Positions 1 to 6,554 of a stretch of DNA of 64,000 nt are shown here, piece after piece. The position numbers were made by a program, and so were the translations under genes. Origin of the DNA: Pseudomonas fontis (GTDB taxonomy: Bacteria > Pseudomonadota > Gammaproteobacteria > Pseudomonadales > Pseudomonadaceae). The notes under the pieces are model-generated. The model was not told where the DNA came from, ran no database searches, and saw only the letters and a program-made list of their open reading frames with translations. How positions within the stretch are numbered: the first letter of the stretch is position 1; every line of letters starts with the position of its first letter. Location: assembly GCF_028656955.1 (NCBI RefSeq), contig NZ_JAMDGY010000010.1, forward strand, positions 1 through 64,000, given 5' to 3'.

Positions 1-255
1 GCAAGACGGTATCTACAGGCTGTCGAGGATCGCGTGATAAAGATCATGGACGGCAAGCGAGTCGCCCAACTCAGCAGCATGTTCGATGCTCCGTAGTACG
101 CTGCCGAATACGCCGAGCGCATTCGTAAGCTAGGTCGGTGCCGCGACGTGATCATCAGAGCAAAAATCAAACTGCCCCAGAGCGATGCGAAGCGTAGATC
201 ACCCACAAAGCTCTCTTGGGTGGACTACTCGCCAGAATCAACAGCGGCCGCATAA
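1..255 (+). pseudogene. Partial phage-type ORF interrupted by an in-frame amber codon
   Basis: The frame starting at base 1 is open into the window edge and encodes a basic, coding-like sequence up to a TAG at 94-96. The same frame then stays open, with GC-rich third positions, through another 52 codons to TAA at 253-255. No ATG follows the TAG, so the second half has no obvious start of its own. The simplest reading is one gene whose CAG glutamine codon became TAG, in keeping with other damage in this element. I do not recognise the protein, and its 5' end lies outside the window. Two unrelated short frames remain possible. Confidence 0.4.
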
Positions 256-308
256 GCAACAGGCGCTAGCCCTGAACATCGCTTTTCCCGCCGCACCTGT
301 GAGCCTCT

Positions 309-959
309 TTAGCGCGCCAGCTTTACTTTCAGTGCGCCTTCAAAATTACGAACCGCTCGCTCTAGCTCATCTCCATAATCATCTTTGTCCCTGAGCCTAT
401 ATTTGAATACGAGCCGCCGGGAATTTAATGCCTCCAAGTGATCCTCACGCTCGTCCTCGGGCTCTGAAGGATCTTTTGACAGAAGCATCAAATTTACATA
501 ATCAGCATACTCATCTATTAGACGTTTAATATTTATTGCTCTGTCGACGACCTCATCCCCCCAGAGAGCTTGGGCCTCAAACAACGAGGCTGCTATTTGT
601 GCATAAGATTCTTGAAGACTTTCTACTCTGCGACTGAAACCCAATTCCTTGCGGGCATGTCGATCCTGAGGATTGCCGCAGAACACCGGATCACCCTCTC
701 GATTTACCTCATGAGTGTAAATCCACCATGCGCGGTATGTTTGAAATTTTTCCACCATCCGATATAGCTCAACGAGCAATCGGCGAGCCAGCTCATGGTC
801 GTTCTGCCCTTTAATTTGCCGCCTCCAAGTCGCAAGACCACAGAATCCTATTATCGCGGCAGTAACGACACCAAGACCGGTTATTACTGTTCCGATTACC
901 GCGAATACGTCTTTTGTGATCGCCCAGTCCACATCAGAGATCGCCAAACATATCGACAT
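309..959 (-). CDS. Membrane-anchored helical protein of unknown function (probable prophage cargo)
   Basis: This 216-residue protein has one clear transmembrane segment at about residues 17-42 (VFAVIGTVITGLGVVTAAII core), followed by a cytoplasmic helical domain. Just after the membrane segment it carries a WRRQIKG..DHELARRLL motif, which resembles a motif seen in many uncharacterised single-span proteins. The start at 959 is chosen because GGAG lies 8 bases upstream; an in-frame ATG at 1016 would overlap the divergent gene. The gene runs against its neighbours and is visibly AT-richer than the flanking DNA (for example bases 481-540), as expected for a phage cargo (moron) gene. A role in superinfection exclusion or defence is a guess from placement only. 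Confidence 0.7.
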   Translation of the reverse strand: MSICLAISDVDWAITKDVFAVIGTVITGLGVVTAAIIGFCGLATWRRQIKGQNDHELARRLLVELYRMVEKFQTYRAWWIYTHEVNREGDPVFCGNPQDRHARKELGFSRRVESLQESYAQIAASLFEAQALWGDEVVDRAINIKRLIDEYADYVNLMLLSKDPSEPEDEREDHLEALNSRRLVFKYRLRDKDDYGDELERAVRNFEGALKVKLAR

Positions 960-1006
960 AACAATTCTCCATTCACTCGTGGCGATAGTAACTCCGAGGT
1001 ATCCCC

Positions 1007-2011
1007 ATGCCCACAAAAAACCGATCCAGCAACACCGAACAGATGGTCAGCTTCCCAAGCGAGCTGACGGACGATCTCGCCGAGCTGATCGCCGAGAAGG
1101 TACGGGTTTGCGGCGGTGGCGCTGTCGAGATCTGGGACACTATCTGCGCTCATGCCCAGCCAACCACCCAGCACCAGGGCGAGCCGGTGGCCATAGTCGA
1201 CGAGGGAGACGACGGCGTGTTCATCGACTTCATCTACGGCGAGAACGGCAATCCACTGCAACGCGGTGACCAGCTCTACACCCACGCCGATGCGGGAGAG
1301 GTTGAGCGGTTGCGAGCAGAGGGAAAAGCTCTGACAGAAAAATACGAAGCGTCGCGAGACCGTAAAAACTCGATGACTGCATTGAAGATTGAGAACGAGC
1401 AACTCAAGGAAGACTTGGTTGTATTCAAAGGCGGAATTTCTGCACTCGGGGAAGCCTCGAGGAGGCTGATGTTTTGCGCCCTCACAACCGGTGGAACTGC
1501 CGGGCCTGATCAAGGCCTCATGGACGCTTGCGATGCGGTAGAAAAGTCCCAGTCACTTGTCGGCGTGTCGCGGGCAATTGACTACATTGAAGGGCTGATA
1601 GCCGAACGTGACACCCTGCGCGCCCATCTGGCCGAACGGGATGCGCTGCTGCACCGAGCTTCGCGCCTTGGCATGTTCACCCTTGGCTCCGCTCTCTACG
1701 AAGAGATTTGCAAGACTCTATCCGCCAGCGCAGAGCCGAGCGCGCCGGCAGACGTGGCGCTGCCTGATCGATCGCCAGAGGACTACGCAATCGAGCATGC
1801 CGAGTACATGGCCAAGTCAGCCGATGATGTGATGGCGAAGTTTCAGGCCTATGGGCTGGCTCTGCTGGCCGTAGATGAGGGTGGCGACGACGGTGAAGGG
1901 GAGCTATTCGAAGCGATCGATACCGCCCGCGACGATCTTCAGGAGTCTCTGGTGGATCTGCGCTCAATGGTCTACGAGTTTCGCAAGCGCTGCCCCCGTC
2001 CGGGCTTATAA
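1007..2011 (+). CDS. Phage hypothetical protein with central coiled coil
   Basis: This 334-residue protein reads like the modular early-region proteins of Pseudomonas prophages. An N-terminal segment contains an acidic 'PVAIVDEGDDGVFIDFIYG' block (about residues 60-80). A heptad-like helical region follows at about 100-140 and again near 200-225, and the C-terminus is acidic. The start ATG has GAGG about 8 bases upstream. Such proteins (similar in style to lambda Ea22) have no established function. The gene opens the plus-strand early cluster that ends with the integrase. Confidence 0.75.
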   Translation: MPTKNRSSNTEQMVSFPSELTDDLAELIAEKVRVCGGGAVEIWDTICAHAQPTTQHQGEPVAIVDEGDDGVFIDFIYGENGNPLQRGDQLYTHADAGEVERLRAEGKALTEKYEASRDRKNSMTALKIENEQLKEDLVVFKGGISALGEASRRLMFCALTTGGTAGPDQGLMDACDAVEKSQSLVGVSRAIDYIEGLIAERDTLRAHLAERDALLHRASRLGMFTLGSALYEEICKTLSASAEPSAPADVALPDRSPEDYAIEHAEYMAKSADDVMAKFQAYGLALLAVDEGGDDGEGELFEAIDTARDDLQESLVDLRSMVYEFRKRCPRPGL

Positions 2012-2098
2012 ATCCTGACAGGAGTACATCTGTACTCTTTCCGCTGTAACCCCTATCCCCTCTATTGAACAGCCGCGATATTGCGGCAAGGAATTTCC

Positions 2099-2686
2099 GT
2101 GCGCGAAGAAAAAGTCGTGATGTACGAATCCCCCGAAGCCGCCAGCATCCAGACCGTGACGGGCTGGGTCGATCCTTCTGGCCGATTCTGGGGCAATGAT
2201 GAGCACATGGCCCGCTACTGCGGTTCGACCCACCGACAATGTGAGAAGAACCCGGAGCACCCGATCCACGCAACCAACGGATGGTGCAAGGCATGCCATT
2301 CAGAAAGTCGTGCGGCCAAGTACGCAGCCATGCCGAAGCGCGCATGGGGTGGCGAGGCGATCACCGAGTACGACGGGGACGAGTACTTCTTCGATGAGGA
2401 AAGCCTGCGTGACTATCTACTCGAGCATGAGATCGAGCCAGCCGACCTGAAGCTGGTCTTCTGCACGCCGAACTACCCCAGCCAGATCGATCCCGGCGAC
2501 CACTTCTGTGACGACTTGCCGGAAGACGGTGAAATCAACGATGACCAGTTGCTTGCCGCTTTCGAGCTACTCAACGAGATGATCCGCAATAGCCCGCCTC
2601 TGTCCTGGTCCCCCAGCAGCGAAGCCGTCGAGCTGCCCCAGTCGTTCCTCGACATGATCAAGCACGAACGCGAGGAGGCAGCATGA
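2099..2686 (+). CDS. Phage hypothetical protein with Cys/His cluster
   Basis: I choose the GTG at 2099 because AAGGA precedes it by about 7 bases; the ATG at 2120 lacks a ribosome site, and a longer form from 2081 is less likely. The product (195 residues) has an N-terminal Cys/His-rich part, with cysteines in the RYCGSTHRQCEKNP and GWCKACHSES segments, that could bind zinc. The rest is an acidic domain. Its last codons overlap the next start (ATGA at 2683-2686), implying translational coupling. It is typical of prophage accessory genes; no function is known to me. Confidence 0.65.
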   Translation: MREEKVVMYESPEAASIQTVTGWVDPSGRFWGNDEHMARYCGSTHRQCEKNPEHPIHATNGWCKACHSESRAAKYAAMPKRAWGGEAITEYDGDEYFFDEESLRDYLLEHEIEPADLKLVFCTPNYPSQIDPGDHFCDDLPEDGEINDDQLLAAFELLNEMIRNSPPLSWSPSSEAVELPQSFLDMIKHEREEAA

Positions 2687-2847
2687 CCCGCCTAGCCCTC
2701 TGCCTCCTGCTGCTGGCCACCGGCGCCAGCGCGGCGCCTCTTCCGTGGGGCGTCAATACCTTCCACGACGACGAACGTGCCGCCACCTGCTGGTACACCG
2801 CTACGGGCCTCAGCTGCATTCCCGACAGCCAGCTCAAAGGCCGCTAA
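2683..2847 (+). CDS. Small secreted phage-encoded protein, possibly truncated by a stop
   Basis: The 54-residue product begins with a clear signal peptide (MTRLALCLLLLATGASA) followed by a short mature part with two cysteines. It overlaps the preceding stop by ATGA. The frame continues past its TAA (2845-2847) for 35 sense codons and ends at TGA 2953-2955, which overlaps the GTG start of the next gene. Such overlap is the coupling style used throughout this cluster, so the ancestral protein was probably about 90 residues and the TAA may be a mutation. The family looks like small exported proteins of Pseudomonas prophages; the role is unknown. Confidence 0.6.
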   Translation: MTRLALCLLLLATGASAAPLPWGVNTFHDDERAATCWYTATGLSCIPDSQLKGR

Positions 2848-2951
2848 AAGCACCAGGCCGGCAACGAGCGCCAGCTCTCCCCGCACGAACAAGACGTCAC
2901 CCCTACCCCAACTACTGCGCCAGGCGCATGGAATGAAGAGAGGTATTCGCT

Positions 2952-3202
2952 GTGAGCATTGAACTCAAGATCACTGTGATGCCCGCTAACGAGCTTCCCG
3001 CACACCTCGAAGGCAACACCAAGGACGTGCGCGACAGAGAAGCCAAGCAGCCCGGGGTGAATGCGGCTGGATCTGCTCCGACTGCTGCTGCTCAGAGCCA
3101 AAAGGCATGCCAGACGCATGCTTCCACGGCCATGCTTCTTGCACGGCCATCATCCAGCGCGACAAGCAGAGCGCAATGCGTGAAGGGAACGAACCATCAT
3201 GA
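2952..3202 (+). pseudogene. Cys-rich phage protein disrupted by a probable single-base frameshift
   Basis: From GTG 2952 (AGAGG 8 bases upstream) the frame encodes a plausible protein up to the run GGGG at 3054-3057. After that the coding signal moves to the -1 frame. That frame begins at GAA 3059 with a strongly Cys/His-rich sequence (ECGWICSDCCC, then PDACFHGHASC) and ends at TGA 3200-3202, overlapping the next ATG. Joined, the parts make a protein of about 82 residues that probably binds zinc. A base lost from or gained in the G-run is the likely cause. The context does not form a canonical slippery heptamer. A sequencing error cannot be excluded. Confidence 0.5.
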
Positions 3203-3267
3203 TCCTCCTACCAATCGCCGCCCCGCTCTACATGGCCTGGATAATCTGGAAGGGGCCGAGGGCATGA
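3199..3267 (+). CDS. 22-residue hydrophobic peptide, translationally coupled
   Basis: An ATG overlapping the upstream TGA (ATGA at 3199-3202) opens a 22-codon frame encoding a mostly hydrophobic peptide (MILLPIAAPLYMAWIIW, then a basic tail). Its own TGA overlaps the next ATG (3264-3267). The two flanking four-base overlaps are the main evidence that it is translated. It could be a single-span membrane peptide or mainly a coupling leader. Confidence 0.5.
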   Translation: MILLPIAAPLYMAWIIWKGPRA

Positions 3268-3452
3268 TCCCGCGTAAAGGCTTCATCCGCCGAAAGCTTG
3301 AAGCTGCGCTGATCCGGTTGGCCGTCGCCATCCTGATGGGCCGCAACGTCACCAGGTCGCTGGTCGTGAGTCGCCGTGACAACAACGACATGTGGCACAT
3401 GGCTGAGCGCCTAGACAGCATTGCCGACCGAATCTCCCACAACTACCCGTAA
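3264..3452 (+). CDS. Small basic phage protein
   Basis: This 62-residue, arginine-rich protein has an amphipathic or hydrophobic helix at about residues 12-26. Its ATG overlaps the stop of the preceding micro-ORF. A longer reading from 2952 in the same frame crosses the Cys-rich region out of its coding frame, so the short start is preferred. Function unknown; it is part of the prophage early cluster. Confidence 0.55.
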   Translation: MIPRKGFIRRKLEAALIRLAVAILMGRNVTRSLVVSRRDNNDMWHMAERLDSIADRISHNYP

Positions 3453-3509
3453 CCCCTCCACCTACAACAACTCAAGCCTGCCGGTAGGTGGGCGAGGAGA
3501 GCTATTGCC

Positions 3510-4054
3510 ATGATCATCGACGACTTGATGACGGACAAAATCACCCTCCACGGCCTGGGCTTTGTCCAGGTGCAACTGCAGGGTGAGCAGCGCATGCATG
3601 TCTGGCATCCCGAACTGCCCCGCCGCAAGTGCTTTGAGCACTCGGCCATTCACGACCACCGCTTCGGCTTCGTGTCCCGCGTGCTTGCCGGTGAACAGAT
3701 CAACCACTGCTACGAGCCTATACGTCACGCCGAAGGCGAGTTCGTACTGTACCTGCATGAAGGCAAGCGCCAGGCGGGCGGCCGTGGACGCTAGACGGCC
3801 GAGCCGACATGGTTCACCAAGGCACCGACCTGATCTACGCGGGTGGCGAGTACCGGACCGCTGCGTACGACTACCATCGTACCGAACCAGGCGGGGATGG
3901 CAGAGTCGCCACCGTCATGCAAAAGCGTAACGAGTTCCCGCGCGGCGCCCACTCCACCTGCCGCATTGGCATTCAGCCTGACACGGACTTTGACCGGTAC
4001 CAGTGGACGCCTGCCCAGCTCTGGGAAGTTGTGCGCGAAGTGCTGACTGCCTAA
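3510..4054 (+). pseudogene. Cupin-like phage protein, frameshifted
   Basis: The first part (3510-3794) encodes a protein with an 'AIHDHRFGFVSRVLAGE' segment. This matches the HxH and downstream glycine pattern of a cupin metal-binding motif. It stops at TAG 3792-3794. The shifted frame reads WTLDGRADM from TGG 3785 and continues without interruption to TAA 4052-4054 with good codon bias. One base missing around 3774-3786 would explain the break, giving an ancestral protein of about 180 residues. Both halves may be non-functional. The alternative, two separate genes, is weak because the second half lacks a ribosome site. Confidence 0.55.
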
Positions 4055-4098
4055 CCCCTCCCCCCCTCTGCCGCCATGCGCGGCGTGGAGCCTATCCC

Positions 4099-4341
4099 AT
4101 GGAAACCGAAATCCTCACGGAAAAAGAACTGGCCGAGCTGACCGGCTACAAGGCCAGGGGCTACCAGCGCCGCTGGCTAGAAGAGCGCCAGTGGCACTTC
4201 GTCGAGAGTCGAGGCGCTCGACCGCTTGTTGGCCGCCAATATGCCCGCATGAAACTGGGCGTGACCCTTGAGGTGGTGCCGCTCGCACCGCCTCCCACTC
4301 TGGCACCCATGTGGACGCCAGATATATCGAAGGTAAGGTGA
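4099..4341 (+). CDS. DUF4224-like protein paired with the integrase
   Basis: The 80-residue product matches the DUF4224 pattern I know from phage integrase neighbours: an acidic start with LTEKELAELTGYK, then a W..E.QW.F segment, then RPLVGRQYARMKLG. These small proteins usually sit directly before a tyrosine integrase and are suspected to act as recombination directionality or regulatory factors. The start at 4099 has GGAG 8 bases upstream, and the stop is one base before the integrase ATG. Confidence 0.7.
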   Translation: METEILTEKELAELTGYKARGYQRRWLEERQWHFVESRGARPLVGRQYARMKLGVTLEVVPLAPPPTLAPMWTPDISKVR

Positions 4342-4342
4342 T

Positions 4343-5404
4343 ATGCGCCCAAGGAAAACTGATAACAGGGATCTGCCGCCAGGCATGTACAGGCGCAAGC
4401 GAAGCAGTAAGAGCAAGAAGCATCCGAACAAGGTATGGATCAGCTACATCTACCTGGACAAATCTGGCAAACCAATCCCCCTCGGTACCGACCTGAGCCT
4501 TGCCCGTCTGAAGTGGGCCGAGCTGGAAGCGAAGGAAAAACCGAAAGATCTGCTAACTATGTCTGCCATTTTCGACAGGTACGAACGAGACATCATCCCG
4601 AAGAAGGCGCCACGCACCCAGAAAGACAACCTGGCCGAACTCCGCCAGCTACGGCCGTACTTCGAAAAGGCCCCCATTGACGGCATAACGCCCTCGCAGA
4701 TCGCACAGTACCGGGATGCAAGGAGTGCCAAGGTCCGGGCAAACCGGGAGATAGCCACCCTCTCGCACGTGTTCAATATGGCACGGGAGTGGGGCCTGAC
4801 CATTCGGGAAAACCCCTGCCAAGGCATACGGAAGAACAAGGAAGTCCCGCGCGATTTCTACGCGAATGATGCCATCTGGAAAGCTGTGTATGCGAAGGCG
4901 GCGGATGAATTGAAGGTCGCCATGGACTTGGCGTATTTGACGGGCCAGCGTCCGGCGGACGTGCTGGTAATGAGGAGGGACGACATCGAGGACAACGTCC
5001 TCGGAGTGAAGCAGAAGAAAACCCACAAGAAGCTGCGAATCATGCTCGAAGTGGACGGCGCAGAAAGCGACCTGGGCGCTCTAATCAGGGCGATCCTAAT
5101 ACGAAACGAGCCACATAACTCGCCGTACCTGATTCTCACGAGCGGCGGCCTGCGGGTGACCGCGCCGATGCTTCGGCGTCGATGGGATGACGCCCGAGAG
5201 GAAGCAGTGAAAGAGGCGATCGACTCTGGCGACCAGGTGCTGGCTGGCCGAATCGGTCAGTTCCAATTCCGAGATATACGCCCCAAGGCTGCATCGGAAA
5301 TCACGGATATTGAGCACGCCAGCCTGCTGCTTGGGCACACCAAAGGCGACATCACTGAGCGCGTTTATCGGCGCGTCGGAGCGTTGGCGAAACCCACCAA
5401 ATAG
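4343..5404 (+). CDS. int: Site-specific tyrosine recombinase (phage integrase)
   Basis: This 353-residue protein has the integrase architecture. A basic N-terminal arm-binding part comes first, then a SAM-like core-binding domain (about 70-165) and a catalytic domain (about 170-353). Visible catalytic residues are R203 (TGQRPADV), K near 226, R313 in RDIRPKAAS (box II, with Arg in place of the usual first His), H332 (LLGHT) and the nucleophile Y342 (VYRRVG). It should integrate and excise the element at the adjacent tRNA-Ser gene, toward which it is transcribed. It follows the DUF4224-like gene by one base. Confidence 0.93.
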   Translation: MRPRKTDNRDLPPGMYRRKRSSKSKKHPNKVWISYIYLDKSGKPIPLGTDLSLARLKWAELEAKEKPKDLLTMSAIFDRYERDIIPKKAPRTQKDNLAELRQLRPYFEKAPIDGITPSQIAQYRDARSAKVRANREIATLSHVFNMAREWGLTIRENPCQGIRKNKEVPRDFYANDAIWKAVYAKAADELKVAMDLAYLTGQRPADVLVMRRDDIEDNVLGVKQKKTHKKLRIMLEVDGAESDLGALIRAILIRNEPHNSPYLILTSGGLRVTAPMLRRRWDDAREEAVKEAIDSGDQVLAGRIGQFQFRDIRPKAASEITDIEHASLLLGHTKGDITERVYRRVGALAKPTK

Positions 5405-5412
5405 CAGAAGTA

Positions 5413-5428
5413 TTGTCAGCGCTGACAA
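5413..5428. promoter_or_regulatory. 16-bp perfect palindrome after the integrase
   Basis: TTGTCAGCGCTGACAA is a perfect dyad 9 bases beyond the integrase stop, between int and the tRNA attachment region. It could be a binding site for the recombinase, an excision factor or a repressor. It is not followed directly by a T-run. Confidence 0.4.
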
Positions 5429-5466
5429 AACAACCCATTCCCAAGGGTGTTCCCATGGGTGGTTTT
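5427..5466 (+). terminator. Rho-independent terminator of the integrase
   Basis: AAAACAACCCAT pairs with ATGGGTGGTTTT (one mismatch) around a loop that contains a smaller CCC/GGG stem, and TTTTT follows. It lies just after the integrase gene. Confidence 0.6.
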
Positions 5467-5484
5467 TCTCTGCCCCAGAAACGC

Positions 5485-5512
5485 AAAAAGCCCTGAATAA
5501 TCAGGGCTTTTC
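5485..5512 (-). terminator. Terminator downstream of tRNA-Ser
   Basis: AAAAGCCCTGA-ATAA-TCAGGGCTTTT is a near-perfect stem with A/T tracts on both sides, so it can act in both directions. It lies 12 bases beyond the tRNA 3' end. Confidence 0.75.
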
Positions 5513-5523
5513 GGTAAAAAATA

Positions 5524-5560
5524 TGGCGGAAGCGTAGAGATTCGAACTCTAGGATAGTTG
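5524..5560. other. Candidate attachment core in the tRNA 3' end
   Basis: The 3' half of tRNA-Ser borders the element on its integrase side. Tyrosine integrases of this kind commonly use a tRNA 3' segment as the att core and restore the gene on insertion. The matching repeat would lie to the left of the window, so the core length cannot be defined here. Confidence 0.4.
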
Positions 5561-5611
5561 CCCATCGACGGTTTTCAAGACCGTTGCCTTAAACCACTCG
5601 GCCACGCTTCC
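5524..5611 (-). tRNA. tRNA-Ser (anticodon TGA)
   Basis: The reverse strand folds as a class II tRNA. It has acceptor GGAAGCG paired with CGCTTCC, discriminator G and encoded CCA (5524-5526). The anticodon stem-loop is CGGTCTTGAAAACCG with anticodon TGA, the variable arm is long, and the T-loop is GTTCGAATC. It reads UCN serine codons. Its 3' half faces the integrase-bearing element, which makes it the likely integration target. Confidence 0.95.
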
Positions 5612-5683
5612 ACAGAACAGCGGCCGCCATAATACCGAAATGAAACACGCTGTCAAACTCTCTGTGTCGCGGGTTTGCATGCC

Positions 5684-5694
5684 TCTGTTATGAT
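5684..5694 (+). promoter_or_regulatory. Candidate extended -10 promoter for yccA
   Basis: TGT immediately before TATGAT (5689-5694) fits an extended -10 element about 40 bases upstream of the yccA start. No good -35 is visible. CAGGAG 7 bases before the ATG is the ribosome site. Confidence 0.4.
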
Positions 5695-5733
5695 CTTTGC
5701 ATCTGAACGTTACAAACCCACAGGAGTGTCGCC

Positions 5734-6405
5734 ATGCGCGAACAGGATTACGCCGTCAACCACGGCCAGCAGGTCGAGCAGCAAGAAGTCAGCCGCGTCC
5801 TGCGTAACACCTACGGCCTGCTGGCCATCACCCTCGCCTTCAGCGGCATCATGGCCTATGTGGCCCAGCAAATGCGCGTCGGCTACCCAAACATCTTCGT
5901 GGTGCTGATCGGCTTCTACGGCCTGTTCTTCCTCACCAACAAACTGCGTGACTCCGCCTGGGGCCTGGTCTCGACCTTCGCCCTCACCGGTTTCATGGGC
6001 TTCCTGCTCGGCCCTATCCTCAACCGCTACCTGGGCATGGCCGGCGGCGCCGAAGTCGTCAGCTCCGCCTTCGCCATGACCGCCCTGGTGTTCGGCGGCC
6101 TCTCCGCCTACGTGCTGATCACCCGCAAGGACATGAGCTTCCTCGGTGGCTTCATCACCGCCGGCTTCTTCGTCCTGATGGGCGCCGTGCTCGCCAGCCT
6201 GTTCTTCCAGATCAGCGGCCTGCAACTGGCCATCAGCGCCGGCTTCGTGCTGTTCTCGTCGGTCTGCATCCTGTTCCAGACCAGCGCGATCATCCACGGC
6301 GGCGAGCGCAACTACATCATGGCGACCATCAGCCTGTATGTGTCGATCTACAACCTGTTCGTCAGCCTGCTGCAACTGTTCGGCCTGATGAGCCGCGACG
6401 ATTGA
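5734..6405 (+). CDS. yccA: Bax inhibitor-1/YccA family inner-membrane protein
   Basis: This 223-residue protein has seven hydrophobic segments spread from about residue 27 to the C-terminus. It has the family look of bacterial BI-1 proteins, with a soluble ~25-residue N-terminus and a C-terminal short polar end. In E. coli, YccA is a substrate and modulator of the FtsH protease and protects SecY when translocons jam; I infer the same here. The gene stands alone, with its own promoter and a strong terminator after it. Confidence 0.88.
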   Translation: MREQDYAVNHGQQVEQQEVSRVLRNTYGLLAITLAFSGIMAYVAQQMRVGYPNIFVVLIGFYGLFFLTNKLRDSAWGLVSTFALTGFMGFLLGPILNRYLGMAGGAEVVSSAFAMTALVFGGLSAYVLITRKDMSFLGGFITAGFFVLMGAVLASLFFQISGLQLAISAGFVLFSSVCILFQTSAIIHGGERNYIMATISLYVSIYNLFVSLLQLFGLMSRDD

Positions 6406-6423
6406 TCACCGCTGCTGAATGAA

Positions 6424-6448
6424 AGAAACCCGCTTCGGCGGGTTTTCT
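6424..6448 (+). terminator. Terminator of yccA
   Basis: GAAACCCGC-TTCG-GCGGGTTTTC is a stable UUCG-loop hairpin followed by T-rich sequence, 19 bases after the yccA stop. Confidence 0.85.
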
Positions 6449-6554
6449 TTTGCCTGGCTGAAACCGCCAATCCAGCCCGCACAGCACCAGCACTACCGCA
6501 AATGGCCATCGCCCCGTAGAATGCGCTCCTTTTTTCTCCCGGGGCAGCACCTGC

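Noticed and set aside
185..394. 69-codon plus-strand frame
   Set aside because: Overlaps the better-supported minus-strand membrane gene and the amber-interrupted frame; no ribosome site.
3040..3070. Programmed -1 frameshift in the Cys-rich phage gene
   Set aside because: The codons at the shift point do not allow re-pairing in the -1 frame like a normal slippery heptamer; a simple indel explains it.
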